DNA of 64,000 bases from Spirochaetales bacterium (GTDB taxonomy: Bacteria; Spirochaetota; Spirochaetia; DSM-2461), in assembly GCA_028533045.1 (NCBI GenBank), contig JAQQAP010000016.1, forward strand, positions 62,001 to 126,000, written 5' to 3'. The translations under genes were made by a program, and so were the position numbers. The notes beneath the pieces were generated by a model. The model did no database searches and was not told where the DNA came from. It saw only the letters and a list, made by a program, of their open reading frames with translations. Positions 42,471 through 51,751 of the stretch are shown here, piece after piece; position 1 is the first letter of the stretch; each line of letters begins with the position of its first letter.

Positions 42471-43745
42471 ATGAAATTCGGTTCTTTAGAAGAGTATGAA
42501 AGCCATTTGGCCAGCCATGTACCCCTGCCGGAAGGGGTTTCTTTTTCCACCTGCACCATCAATTTTATTCCCCGGGAGATAGAGAGCGAAGGGAAGAGTT
42601 TTCCCATGAATATGACTCTTATTGCCCTGGATGAAGCTACGGAGAGCTTTTCCGCCCTTTATACAAAAAATGCCTTTCCCGGTCACCCGGTTGTATTAGG
42701 AAAGGAACTTCTTAAAAAGGATAAACTCAAAGGGCTTTTAATCAATAACAAAATCTCCAATGTTGAATGCCCCGATGGTTATGGGAAGAGTCTTAAACTG
42801 ATTGAAGATATGGAGGGCCTCTTGCCCGGAGAGGGGGTGGTTTTCCCTTTCTCCACAGGAATCATTGGATGGGAACTGCCTGTCGATGAAATGAGGGAGG
42901 CTTTGCCCGAATTGGCTAAAGGGCGAAAACCCGGTTCTGCCCTGTCTGCGGCCCGGGCCATAATGACTACCGATGCCTTTCCTAAGGCCCGCACGGTCCA
43001 GGTGGGTGAAAGCCGCATAACCGGGATTTGTAAGGGCGCCGGGATGATAGAGCCCAATCTGGCCACCATGCTGGTCTTTGTTATGACAGATGCCGATATG
43101 AGCCGTTCCGACCTGGAGGCGTGCTGGAAGAAGGCCTGCAGAAGAAGCTTTAACCGTATAAGCGTGGACAGCGACCAGAGTACGAGCGATACGGCCTTCA
43201 TCTTTACAACCGGTAAAAAGCCGGTAGGCAAGGCTGAATTCTGCCAGGCCCTGGAGGCTCTGACTGTCGAAATGGCTCAGGATATCGTACGGAACGGGGA
43301 AGGAACGGGCCACGTAATGGAAGTATCCGTCCGGGATGCCCTTAGTGAAGAGGAGGCCGCTTCCGCCGGTAAGGCTCTGATTAATTCCCCCTTAACGAAA
43401 AGTGCTGTATTTGGTAATGATCCCAATGTGGGGAGGCTGATTCAGGCCCTGGGGGATTGGGCGGGAAACAGGGATATCCCCCTTGATCGTCAAAGGGTTC
43501 TGTTAACCATGGGAGATATAGAACTGTATAGGGACGGGGCCTTCTTGCTGGATAGCGAGAAGGAGGCCGTTCTCCATAAATATATGAAGGAGAGAGCCCT
43601 GCCTCTCCCTTCTCCGGGGTTCCCTGCCCACGGGAAAAATGTTAAGATAACTGTCCGTCTCGGACGGGGGAATGAGTCGGCCACAGTATGGGGTTCGGAC
43701 CTCTCCCACGACTATGTAAGCATTAATGCGGAATACCGGTCCTGA
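42471..43745 (+). CDS. argJ: Glutamate N-acetyltransferase (ornithine acetyltransferase)
   Basis: This 424-residue, self-cleaving enzyme of arginine synthesis transfers acetyl from N-acetylornithine to glutamate. The autocleavage Thr lies in KGAGMIEPNLATMLVF; other signatures are STGIIGWELP, FNRISVDSDQSTSDT, and the C-terminal YVSINAEYRS. Length fits the family. No other arg genes are nearby. The gene is followed after 16 bp by moxR, so argJ may lead into the Bat operon transcript. Its message looks leaderless. Confidence 0.94.
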   Translation: MKFGSLEEYESHLASHVPLPEGVSFSTCTINFIPREIESEGKSFPMNMTLIALDEATESFSALYTKNAFPGHPVVLGKELLKKDKLKGLLINNKISNVECPDGYGKSLKLIEDMEGLLPGEGVVFPFSTGIIGWELPVDEMREALPELAKGRKPGSALSAARAIMTTDAFPKARTVQVGESRITGICKGAGMIEPNLATMLVFVMTDADMSRSDLEACWKKACRRSFNRISVDSDQSTSDTAFIFTTGKKPVGKAEFCQALEALTVEMAQDIVRNGEGTGHVMEVSVRDALSEEEAASAGKALINSPLTKSAVFGNDPNVGRLIQALGDWAGNRDIPLDRQRVLLTMGDIELYRDGAFLLDSEKEAVLHKYMKERALPLPSPGFPAHGKNVKITVRLGRGNESATVWGSDLSHDYVSINAEYRS

Positions 43746-43761
43746 GACCTAAGCGAGGAAA

Positions 43762-44745
43762 ATGGTGATTGACCAGAATTTGAAGAACAGCGTAAAGGAA
43801 GCGCAACTTATTATAGAGAAAGCCCGCAGTGAAGCGGCAAAGAAGATTGTTGGTCAGGATGGTCTGATTGACGGTCTTCTTATGGGGATCCTGGCGGGAG
43901 GGCATGTCCTGGTAGAAGGAGTCCCTGGCCTTGCCAAAACTCTGGCGGTACAAACCTTTGCCGATATCCTTAGTGTGGATTTCAAGCGTATCCAGTTTAC
44001 ACCGGATCTCCTGCCGGCGGACTTGACCGGTACAATGATTTTTCGTCAGCAGACCGGGGAATTTATCCCCCGGAAAGGTCCGGTTTTCTCCCATATTGTC
44101 CTGGCCGACGAGGTTAACCGGGCTCCCGCCAAGGTGCAGAGCGCCCTTTTGGAGGCCATGGCGGAAAAACAGGTTACCATTGGGGATACCACCTACAAGT
44201 TGCCTGAGCCCTTTTTTGTTCTGGCCACACAGAACCCCATTGAGCAGGAAGGAACCTATCAGCTCCCCGAAGCTCAGTTGGACCGATTTATTGCTAAAGT
44301 ACTCGTTTCCTATCCCACGCCGGAAGAGGAACTGGAAATTATGCGCCGGGTGGATAATATGGATGAAATTTCTCTTTCTTCCGTACTCGATCCCCGTTCC
44401 ATCGCCCGGGTTCGTGAAATCGCCCGCGGTATTGAGCTGGATGAACGGGTGGAGAAGTATATTGTCTCTCTCGTTGCCGCCACCAGGGAACAGAATAAAA
44501 GAAAGCTGCCCTTTATACGATTTATCGAGTTTGGCGCTTCACCCCGAGCCACCATCGGTATGATGCGTTGTGCCCGTGTCAAGGCTCTTATGGAAGGCCG
44601 GGCTTTTGTTCTTCCCGAAGATGTACAGGATGTGGCAAAGATTGTGTTGCGTCATCGTATTGTTCTGTCCTATGAGGCGGAGGCGGAAGAAATGACCGCA
44701 GACAGCGTAATCGATTCCATCCTTTCCCACGTTTCCGTACCCTGA
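43762..44745 (+). CDS. moxR: MoxR-family AAA+ ATPase
   Basis: This 327-residue MoxR AAA+ protein has Walker A in HVLVEGVPGLAKTLAVQT, Walker B in IVLADEVNRAPAKVQSALLE, and sensor motif ATQNPIEQEGTYQLPEAQLD. MoxR proteins act as chaperones that insert or activate partners carrying von Willebrand A domains. Here the partners are the DUF58 and BatA/BatB products just downstream; the DUF58 gene overlaps the stop by 1 bp (TGATG). Ribosome site GAGG. Confidence 0.96.
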   Translation: MVIDQNLKNSVKEAQLIIEKARSEAAKKIVGQDGLIDGLLMGILAGGHVLVEGVPGLAKTLAVQTFADILSVDFKRIQFTPDLLPADLTGTMIFRQQTGEFIPRKGPVFSHIVLADEVNRAPAKVQSALLEAMAEKQVTIGDTTYKLPEPFFVLATQNPIEQEGTYQLPEAQLDRFIAKVLVSYPTPEEELEIMRRVDNMDEISLSSVLDPRSIARVREIARGIELDERVEKYIVSLVAATREQNKRKLPFIRFIEFGASPRATIGMMRCARVKALMEGRAFVLPEDVQDVAKIVLRHRIVLSYEAEAEEMTADSVIDSILSHVSVP

Positions 44746-45617
44746 TGACAGATCAAGGGGAACTGAGCCGTCGGGTAAAGCGGATACAGATCATATCCAA
44801 ACGACTGGTGGACACCATGTTCACCGGCAACTATAAATCTCTCTTCCGTGGACCGGGTTTGGAGTTTGACGAAGTGCGCTCCTATATTTCCGGGGATGAC
44901 ACCCGTTTTATCGATTGGAATGTCTCCTCCCGCATGGGCGAACCCTATACAAAGACCTTTAAGGAAGAGCGGGAAATGAACCTTATGGTCCTACTCGATG
45001 GTTCAGCCTCCCTCTGCCATGACCTGGAAGGTTCAAAGCGGGAAATGTCCGGTATAATATTCTCTCTCATTGCCCATGCGGCTAATGCCAATAACGACAG
45101 GGTCGGGTCTTTGATTTTTTCCGATAAAATCGAAGAGTACCATGCTCCCATGAAAGGGAATAAGAATATTCTTAAGCAAGTTTCCCAGGTTATGGGGTTT
45201 ATCCCTCAAGGGAAAGGTTCTGATTTGGCTCTTGCTTCGCGAACCTGTATGGAACTGATGAAGCGGAGAGGTATCTGTTTTATCATATCCGATTTTAAAA
45301 CGGACGGGTATCGTAAAGAATTATCTCTGTTGGCAAGAAAACATGATGTCATAGCCATCTCCTTAAACGATAAGAAAGAACGTGTTTTCCCCCGGGTCGG
45401 TTTTGTGGAACTTCAGGACCGGGAAACGGGCCGTAGGCAAATATTTCATGGAGGAAGCCGGATTCTGCGGGACGATTATCATGAATTCTGGGATCTCCAT
45501 TACTATAAACTGGAAGAATTCTGCCGGGCAAACCGTATCGATTACGTGGAGATCGAAACGGGTGACGATCCTCTGGAGAAAATAATCGCCTTTTTCAAAA
45601 GGAGAAACAAGAGGTGA
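44745..45617 (+). CDS. DUF58-family protein of the Bat operon
   Basis: This 290-residue soluble DUF58 protein has the family motif SGDDTRFIDWNVSSRMGEPY and a degenerate von Willebrand A fold (MNLMVLLDGSASL, MIDAS-like). DUF58 proteins are standard MoxR partners. It overlaps moxR at TGATG and the next gene at GTGA. It probably links the MoxR ATPase to the membrane proteins BatA and BatB. Confidence 0.93.
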   Translation: MTDQGELSRRVKRIQIISKRLVDTMFTGNYKSLFRGPGLEFDEVRSYISGDDTRFIDWNVSSRMGEPYTKTFKEEREMNLMVLLDGSASLCHDLEGSKREMSGIIFSLIAHAANANNDRVGSLIFSDKIEEYHAPMKGNKNILKQVSQVMGFIPQGKGSDLALASRTCMELMKRRGICFIISDFKTDGYRKELSLLARKHDVIAISLNDKKERVFPRVGFVELQDRETGRRQIFHGGSRILRDDYHEFWDLHYYKLEEFCRANRIDYVEIETGDDPLEKIIAFFKRRNKR

Positions 45618-46486
45618 GAAGGATAGGATTTATAGGACTCATTCTCTTTGGCCTTCAATCTCTTTGTGCCCAGTGGGATGTTGTTGAGGAAGTATTTATT
45701 CCTCCCACCTATTATGTGGGGGATCCGGTTCTTTTGCAGTTCCGTTTGGTTTGGGAAAATGAAAAAGTATTGAACCCTCCCGAGGTGCTTCCCGGTTCGG
45801 AATGGTTGGAAATAGAGTCTGTTACGGTGGAACAAACCGGTTATGAGGCTCTGGTAAATGTCAGATTCCGCTCTTTTATCACCGGAACCCGTTCTTTGCC
45901 TCCTTTGGAATTGGGAGATATTACGGTGGATACTCTTAAAATATTTACCAGTTCTCTCGTAGAAGAGCATGATATACGGGAAATTCAGGGAATTCGGGAG
46001 AATCTGAACTTTCCGGGAATGAAGATCCTTATTCCGTTCTTTTTGCTCTTTCTGATAAGCTTACCCTATCTACTATACCTCTTTATTCACCTTGTTGTGG
46101 ACAAGTTGAAAGTTCTTTTTCGTATACTCTTTTCTTCCGGTCCCAGACGTAAGGTTAGTCGTCTTGTGAAGAAACTGGAGACAAGGTTGGACGATAAAGA
46201 GAGGGAACGGGCTTTTTATATAGACCTGTCATCGGGGATCAGAACCTATCTTACAGAGAGAACCGGGCGAGACTTCCATTCCATGACCACAAGGGATATT
46301 CGATATCTTAATCCGCCTCCCGTGGAAGCAGCCCTCTGGCGTGAGCTGGTTGAGCTATTAAAAATGGCGGACTTGGTTAAGTTTGCCGGTGAGCGTATCA
46401 GTCGGAAAGATAAGGTTCACAGTCTTTCTGTTATGCACCGATTTATTGAATCACTGGAAAAGGAGGACCATGATGCTGACCATTGA
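45614..46486 (+). CDS. Exported membrane protein of Bat operon (BatD-like N-terminus, DUF4381-like C-terminus)
   Basis: This 290-residue protein starts at GTG 45614 with AAAGGAG upstream; the start overlaps the DUF58 stop (GTGA). A signal peptide ends near LCAQ. A periplasmic beta-rich domain of about 110 residues reads like the first part of BatD (IPPTYYVGDPVLLQFRLVW). One membrane helix (about residues 138-163) is followed by a cytoplasmic helical domain (SSGIRTYLTERTGRDF) like the DUF4381 proteins that commonly sit here. Together this would couple an outer domain to cytoplasmic MoxR/DUF58. The family assignment is tentative. Confidence 0.65.
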   Translation: MRRIGFIGLILFGLQSLCAQWDVVEEVFIPPTYYVGDPVLLQFRLVWENEKVLNPPEVLPGSEWLEIESVTVEQTGYEALVNVRFRSFITGTRSLPPLELGDITVDTLKIFTSSLVEEHDIREIQGIRENLNFPGMKILIPFFLLFLISLPYLLYLFIHLVVDKLKVLFRILFSSGPRRKVSRLVKKLETRLDDKERERAFYIDLSSGIRTYLTERTGRDFHSMTTRDIRYLNPPPVEAALWRELVELLKMADLVKFAGERISRKDKVHSLSVMHRFIESLEKEDHDADH

Positions 46487-47474
46487 AGAACCGGCTTACT
46501 TTAGCGTTCTCGTATTCCTTCCTCTTCTCTTCTATTTTTCCTATCTTCGCAAGCACAGGGGAGGGGGAGTCCCCTTCTCTTTTCAATTGTGGAAAGGGCG
46601 TCACGATATCCATACGCCCCTTGTTTTGTCTCTTGTTTATATCGGTTCGGAAATACTTCTTTGGCTCTCGCTTCTGGCCTTTATCGTTGCTCTTTCTGGT
46701 CCGGCTTCTGCGGTTAATAAAAAAGTTTATGTGGAGAGGGGGATGGATATCATGATAGTTCTTGATCAGTCTCCCAGTATGGCTGCCCGGGATTTCGGGG
46801 CCGATGACCGGCTTACAACGGCGCGGGAAATGGTAAAAGACTTTATTCAGGGAAGGGAGAATGATTCCATCGGACTTGTTACTTTTTCTGAAGAGGCCTT
46901 TCTTAAGCTGCCCCCCACGGTAGACCATTCGCTGATTATTGATTCTCTTGACGAATTGACCCTTATCGATAGAGGGGACGGTACCGCTATTGGCATGGGA
47001 GTAGCTCTGGCCGTATTGCACCTTTCCTCAAGCAGCGCGCCGGAAAAAGCGATACTTCTCATTACCGACGGAGAGAATAACCTGGGCGAAATTCATCCCG
47101 AAACAGCTGCGGCTATGGCGGTTCAGTCCAATATCCGGATCTATTCTGTTGGTTTGGGAACCACCGGAGAAGTGCCCATCGAATTTCATGACAAGGATAC
47201 CGGTAAAATCCTCACGGGAACTATGAAGAGTTCTTTTGACAGCACTCTTCTGGAAAAAATGGCCGATATAAGTGGTGGTAAGTATTTTTATGCCCGAAGC
47301 TCCGGTTCACTTGAGACGATTTTTCAAACAATCAATACCATCGAGTCCTATGAGGTTAAAACAAAGATCTCCGTGGAAAAGGAGTTCTTTTACCAGGAAT
47401 TCCTTTTTGCCGCCTTGGCCTTCTTTCTTTTACATTGGCTTATTAGGCGCTTTTTTATGGGGGATATTTTATGA
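46473..47474 (+). CDS. batA: BatA: von Willebrand A membrane protein
   Basis: This protein has 333 residues from ATG 46473 (AGGAGG six bases upstream; an ATG three bases earlier has too short a spacing). Two N-terminal membrane helices (about residues 7-22 and 43-66) are followed by a von Willebrand A domain with an intact MIDAS (IVLDQSPSM, GDGTAIGMG, LITDGENN) and a C-terminal helix. BatA is a metal-dependent adhesion-type component of the Bat complex, presumably facing the periplasm. It overlaps the upstream gene by 14 bp and batB by 4 bp. Confidence 0.92.
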   Translation: MLTIEEPAYFSVLVFLPLLFYFSYLRKHRGGGVPFSFQLWKGRHDIHTPLVLSLVYIGSEILLWLSLLAFIVALSGPASAVNKKVYVERGMDIMIVLDQSPSMAARDFGADDRLTTAREMVKDFIQGRENDSIGLVTFSEEAFLKLPPTVDHSLIIDSLDELTLIDRGDGTAIGMGVALAVLHLSSSSAPEKAILLITDGENNLGEIHPETAAAMAVQSNIRIYSVGLGTTGEVPIEFHDKDTGKILTGTMKSSFDSTLLEKMADISGGKYFYARSSGSLETIFQTINTIESYEVKTKISVEKEFFYQEFLFAALAFFLLHWLIRRFFMGDIL

Positions 47475-48448
47475 GAATTATGGATCCTCGTTATTTTATG
47501 TTTCTCCTCGCACTTATACCACTCTGGCTTTTAAGCGCTTTTTTTTATAGAAGAAGTCTTATTTATTTGCGACGTTTGGGGTACGGGAAAGCCAGTCAGA
47601 TAGTACGAAGATACCGAGTGCGAAGTTATGTTCGGTTTTTATTGTTAAACGGCGTAGTGTTCTTTTCCGTATTAGCTTTGGTGGACTTTCACTGGGGTAT
47701 GAAACCGGAAAGCAGCGATCGGAAAAATCTTGATATAGCTCTTGTTGTGGATATTTCTCATAGTATGCTGGCACAGGATGCGGGAGGTACCCGTCTTGAT
47801 CGTTGTAAAGATGCCATATACCTCCTGCTGGAGGAAATATCCCAGGCTCGCTATTCCTTTACTCTTTTTAAGGGAGAACCGGTGTTATTTATCCCCCTCA
47901 CAGAAGATTTGATAACTTTGGAGACTTTTATTACCCGGCTTAATACGGATTTTATCAGTACTCCCGGATCAAATCTGGAAGAGGCTCTTCTTACGGGGGC
48001 TCGCTCCTTGCCGGATAATCAGGAAAGAAATAGAGCGGTTCTTCTCTTTACCGACGGGGAAGGCCTCGAAGGGAATGTTTTGCAGGCCGCACGGGAGCTA
48101 TACAGTCAGAATATTCAGCTTTTCACCTTTGGTATAGGAACTGAAGAAGGAGATGTAATACGCCTGGCCAATGGAGAGCTTCTTAAGGATAAGGAAGGAG
48201 AAACGGTAACAACCCGGCAGCACAGTAGACTATTGATAGAGATGGCTGATCTGACAGGCGGAACATATCTGGATTTAACGGAAATCTATAATCTAGGCGA
48301 AATAGGAATGGTTCTGAGCGATAGTTATGGACAGTTGGAATCCCGGGGAATCGGTTTTACCTCTACCCACCGCTATCGTTTTTTCTGTTTTATGGCACTT
48401 CTTTTTTGTACGTTATATTTTATATTGGGGAAATTACGATGGGAGTAA
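47471..48448 (+). CDS. batB: BatB: von Willebrand A membrane protein
   Basis: This 325-residue protein has two N-terminal membrane helices (about residues 8-25 and 52-70), a von Willebrand A domain with MIDAS (LVVDISHSM, TPGSNLEEAL, LFTDGEG), and a C-terminal membrane helix (CFMALLFCTLYFILG). It is a paralogue of BatA and probably its dimer partner. It overlaps batA by 4 bp (ATGA) and the TPR lipoprotein gene by 10 bp, so translation is coupled throughout. Confidence 0.92.
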   Translation: MRIMDPRYFMFLLALIPLWLLSAFFYRRSLIYLRRLGYGKASQIVRRYRVRSYVRFLLLNGVVFFSVLALVDFHWGMKPESSDRKNLDIALVVDISHSMLAQDAGGTRLDRCKDAIYLLLEEISQARYSFTLFKGEPVLFIPLTEDLITLETFITRLNTDFISTPGSNLEEALLTGARSLPDNQERNRAVLLFTDGEGLEGNVLQAARELYSQNIQLFTFGIGTEEGDVIRLANGELLKDKEGETVTTRQHSRLLIEMADLTGGTYLDLTEIYNLGEIGMVLSDSYGQLESRGIGFTSTHRYRFFCFMALLFCTLYFILGKLRWE

Positions 48449-49017
48449 GAAAGTGGAGCCTTTTAGTTATTTTTTCCTATTTTCTCTTTTCCTGTAGCTA
48501 TGTGAATCCCGGTCTCCAGGTTTTCTGGGGAAACTATCTTATGGACCAGGGAAACTTCAAGAGAGCCAACCTCTATTATCTTGAAGCCCTTGAATGGGGT
48601 GAGAATGATTCATTGGTTAATTATAACATAGGAAATGTCTATTATAGTCTGGGCGAGAGAGATTCCGCTCTTGCCCGTTGGAATCAGTCTGACTCGGAGG
48701 AATTAAACTTTCGTTTTATGCTCACTTTTAATAAGGGGGTGTACTATTTCGAAAAGGGGCTTTATGAGGAAGCGGCCCAGTCATTTCGGCAGGCGGTCGT
48801 TCTTAAACCGACCGATTGGGATAGTAAAATCAATCTTGAACTGGCCATGGACCGGGTTAACAATGGATTGGATCTAAAAAACGATGAGACCGATCAAGAG
48901 AAAAAGGACGATCTACAGGATGATACGGAGCGTCTGTTAAACTATCTTAAGCGTCAGGAAAACTATACTTGGGAACCGGCTGAGAAACTTAAAAAAAACA
49001 GGGAGAATGACTGGTAA
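48439..49017 (+). CDS. batC: BatC: TPR lipoprotein
   Basis: This protein has 192 residues from ATG 48439. A signal peptide ends in the lipobox YFLFSC (Cys about 18). TPR repeats include RANLYYLEALEWGENDSLVN and GLYEEAAQSFRQAVVL, and a charged C-terminal tail follows. BatC proteins are periplasmic TPR partners of BatA/BatB. It overlaps batB by 10 bp and batD by 1 bp (TAATG). Confidence 0.88.
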   Translation: MGVRKWSLLVIFSYFLFSCSYVNPGLQVFWGNYLMDQGNFKRANLYYLEALEWGENDSLVNYNIGNVYYSLGERDSALARWNQSDSEELNFRFMLTFNKGVYYFEKGLYEEAAQSFRQAVVLKPTDWDSKINLELAMDRVNNGLDLKNDETDQEKKDDLQDDTERLLNYLKRQENYTWEPAEKLKKNRENDW

Positions 49018-50990
49018 TGAAAAAGAGGACTATTCTTTTACTTTTCCTGATTTGTCTATCTTTCTCGCTTTTTTCAGAGGAAAGGATTACTCAGGATAAA
49101 GGGTACCCTAATCGGAATTTCAAGGTGTATGTTAAAACCATGATTCCCTATTCCCGGGATCTTGAAGTAGAGTTGCCCTGGGATGAAAATGACATCTTGA
49201 ATCTGGCTGCCGATCCCTATTTGAGGCCCTACAATGCCCTTACCGATAAGGAAGGGGAAATCATCTATGAGGATATGACGGAAGTCGTTCTTACCTTCCG
49301 TTCCGAAATGGGTGATATATATAATTGTTCCGGATTGCGCCTTTTTCGTCGGAAATTTGAACTTGTAATTCCCGATTTTCCCGTTATTGTCAATAATTGG
49401 GATGAGGCAAATATTGACTATCCCCTACAGCTTTATTGGTCTCCCGTTGAGAAAACGGCCTATCCCGGAGAAATCATCTCATTGATATTAAACCTGCGTT
49501 ATACGGAAAATCTCGAATTTCCCGAAAGTATAACCATGAAGAAACCGCCCCAGGGGACGCTTGAGCAAGTGGACCTTCCCGGTTCGATTGAGCCTTATGA
49601 ACTCCAGGATAAAACAGTCTATACCTATCCTCTTGAGAGTTGGTACTTTTCCTCAGGAGAAGCGGGTAAGCTCACTATTCCCGGGGGGAGTGTCGAAATT
49701 ATGGGGCTGGCCCGCTCCATACCCACTCTTGAGATTGATATACTTCCCCTTCCCGAAGAGGTTCGGAAAAGCGGGGCCGTGGGGGATTTAAGCCTCATTA
49801 CTCATATCTCACAGGATAAAGCCGTACAGGGTGAAATTGTTACACTCACAATAAGGATAGAGGGAACGGGTAACTTTCCCTATCTGAACTTTCCCGAAGT
49901 AAGCAGCGAAGGCTTTGGATTAATCAACACCGATGAGAAGGAAGAGCTTCTTCCCACAGAGGGGGGGTATACCGGTTTTAGGGAGATTACCTACCGTTTT
50001 CAAGCCGGCCGTGATTCGGTGGGGCAAATCAGCTGTGAACCCTATTTCTGGTTTAATCCGGTAAAGGACGAATTGCAGTCCTACCCTGGAGATACCTATG
50101 ATATGAATATTACAGGTCAGGGTGGGCTTGAAGAAGATCTATTTGAACTACTTTCTCCTTCGTTGGTAGAGTGGGTCATTTTCAAAGAATTTTCCCAAGG
50201 CCCGCTTATGTGGGTTCTTCTTCTACCCGGTTTGATCTATTTTCTTATCTCCCTGTTTTCTCTTAATGACAAGAGTAAGAGTTCTCTTTTCCTTCTCCTG
50301 GCTTTACCTTTTATTCTGTCCATGGCAGGCGGCGGCGAGCGGAAAGAGCTTATAAAAGAAGCCCAGCATCTTTATGATGAAGGAGCGCTGGAAGAGTGCA
50401 GGCAAATTTACAACACCCTTTTAGAGGATAAGCAATGGTCCGCCTATTATTTCAATTTAGCTGTTCTTGATTATTATGGGGGAGATATTGTTGAGAGTGA
50501 GATTTATTTTCGCAAAGGGCTTCTCGCACTGCCGGGAGACCGGAATTTTACCACCGGAATCGGAAAGGTTGAAGAGTTGGCCGATTTGAAGGACCAGTAT
50601 ATGGTTAACTGGCTTATTAGCCGATGGTCTCTGCAGCTTATTTTGATATTGATGTTAAATCTGTTTCTTGTCGCTTTGTCTTTTTACTTAAAACGCAAGG
50701 AATTGTCCCAGCTTCTCATAATGTCTTCTCTTTTCTTCCTATCTTTGATTACTGCCGGTGGGCTGGTGTTAATGGATAGTCTAAACGAACGGCCCCAAGC
50801 CATTGTCGAAAGTGGGGGAGCTCAACTGTATCGAATCCCCGAAGAGAGTGCCCTTACCTGGTTGAACCTACCCCAGGGGACCTCTCTTCGCCTGGTGGCG
50901 GAACAGCAGGGCTTTTACTTTATCAAAACAGGTTATGGCCTTGAGGGCTGGATAGAAACGGGTAAAATCGTTCCCCTGGGGAGCGAATAG
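49017..50990 (+). CDS. batD: BatD-BatE fusion protein
   Basis: This 657-residue protein has a signal peptide ending SLFSEE. Residues 22-390 are the BatD periplasmic beta-rich region (SWYFSSGEAGKLTIPGGSVE, GEIVTLTIRIEGTGNFPYL). Membrane helices at about 395-412 and 418-440 precede a TPR segment (ELIKEAQHLYDEGALEECRQ) at 445-520, then two more helices at about 540-560 and 563-583. A C-terminal SH3-like domain (residues 595-655: LNLPQGTSLRLVAEQ, YGLEGWIETGKI) ends it. TPR-helices-SH3 is the BatE layout, so BatD and BatE appear fused in one chain. Confidence 0.85.
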   Translation: MKKRTILLLFLICLSFSLFSEERITQDKGYPNRNFKVYVKTMIPYSRDLEVELPWDENDILNLAADPYLRPYNALTDKEGEIIYEDMTEVVLTFRSEMGDIYNCSGLRLFRRKFELVIPDFPVIVNNWDEANIDYPLQLYWSPVEKTAYPGEIISLILNLRYTENLEFPESITMKKPPQGTLEQVDLPGSIEPYELQDKTVYTYPLESWYFSSGEAGKLTIPGGSVEIMGLARSIPTLEIDILPLPEEVRKSGAVGDLSLITHISQDKAVQGEIVTLTIRIEGTGNFPYLNFPEVSSEGFGLINTDEKEELLPTEGGYTGFREITYRFQAGRDSVGQISCEPYFWFNPVKDELQSYPGDTYDMNITGQGGLEEDLFELLSPSLVEWVIFKEFSQGPLMWVLLLPGLIYFLISLFSLNDKSKSSLFLLLALPFILSMAGGGERKELIKEAQHLYDEGALEECRQIYNTLLEDKQWSAYYFNLAVLDYYGGDIVESEIYFRKGLLALPGDRNFTTGIGKVEELADLKDQYMVNWLISRWSLQLILILMLNLFLVALSFYLKRKELSQLLIMSSLFFLSLITAGGLVLMDSLNERPQAIVESGGAQLYRIPEESALTWLNLPQGTSLRLVAEQQGFYFIKTGYGLEGWIETGKIVPLGSE

Positions 50991-50991
50991 T

Positions 50992-51372
50992 ATGGCCGGT
51001 ATGGAAGAACTCCTAAATCTATATCCCCCCGGGAAAAATGCTTCCCAGGAAAAGGAAAAGGGTGTGAAAAGAAAAACATCCGATAGCCCGGGTAGGAAGA
51101 CTCTTGAGAAAATGGCTCCCCAATCGACTCTGGATATTCATGGTTTGAAAGGAGAAGAGGCGAAAAGGGAAGTCTTGTTTTTTATTCGAAATTGTCGTAA
51201 GAGGGGATTAAAAAAAGGACTAATTATTCACGGAAAAGGGCTGCATTCACCGGAAGGTGCTGTCTTAAGGCCCATGGTCCGTAAATTGCTTTCATCCCAT
51301 CCCCAGATAAAAAACTGGGGCAAGGCACCCCGAAATGAAGGGGGGGAAGGGGCCACCTGGTTCATTGTTTAA
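50992..51372 (+). CDS. Smr-domain protein
   Basis: This 126-residue protein has a basic, flexible N-terminal 45 residues followed by a complete Smr domain: STLDIHGLKGEEAKREVLFF, GLIIHGKGLHSPEGAVLRPM and RNEGGEGATWFIV. Smr domains cut or bind branched DNA or collided ribosomes' mRNA. It follows batD after 1 bp, the last gene of the Bat transcript. The pairing with Bat is worth noting. Confidence 0.9.
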   Translation: MAGMEELLNLYPPGKNASQEKEKGVKRKTSDSPGRKTLEKMAPQSTLDIHGLKGEEAKREVLFFIRNCRKRGLKKGLIIHGKGLHSPEGAVLRPMVRKLLSSHPQIKNWGKAPRNEGGEGATWFIV

Positions 51373-51388
51373 TGAGGGGCCCGGATTC

Positions 51389-51607
51389 TTATCTTTCTCT
51401 AAAAATAATTCTTCCTCTTGTAAGGTCATAGGGAGAAAGAGCTACTTTTACTTTATCTCCGGGTACGATCCGGATATAGTGTTTTCTCATTTTACCGGAA
51501 AGATGGGCCAAGATAACATGACCATTTTTTAATTCTACTCTAAACATTGTGTTGGGAAGGCTTTCTTTTACAATTCCTTCTACCTCAATTGCTTCTTCTT
51601 TTGCCAA
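51389..51607 (-). CDS. infA: Translation initiation factor IF-1
   Basis: This 72-residue OB-fold protein is the complete IF-1 ([51 protein letters not shown]). IF-1 occupies the ribosomal A site during initiation. The start codon is TTG at 51607, with AAGGAG upstream; no ATG is available in this position. A near-consensus promoter lies 33 bp upstream, and dksA is transcribed divergently. Confidence 0.97.
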   Translation of the reverse strand: MAKEEAIEVEGIVKESLPNTMFRVELKNGHVILAHLSGKMRKHYIRIVPGDKVKVALSPYDLTRGRIIFRER

Positions 51608-51639
51608 AAAAGACTCCTTAGGTTTTTTTATTTCACGGA

Positions 51640-51668
51640 ATTTTATGTTAGATACTGCTCTTTGTCAA
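51640..51668 (-). promoter_or_regulatory. Promoter of infA
   Basis: On the minus strand TTGACA (51668-51663), 17 bp and TAAAAT (51645-51640). Its -35 box lies 19 bp from that of the divergent dksA promoter. Confidence 0.85.
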
Positions 51669-51687
51669 CATGATGTGAAAGAACATC

Positions 51688-51716
51688 TTGACATTTTTAA
51701 TCAAATGGGGATAATA
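51688..51716 (+). promoter_or_regulatory. Promoter of dksA-like gene
   Basis: TTGACA (51688-51693) with GATAAT (51710-51715) at 16 bp, or ATAATA (51711-51716) at 17 bp. It is divergent from the infA promoter. Confidence 0.82.
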
Positions 51717-51751
51717 AACTCTAATTTTTATAATTAGGAGCTGATTATAGA

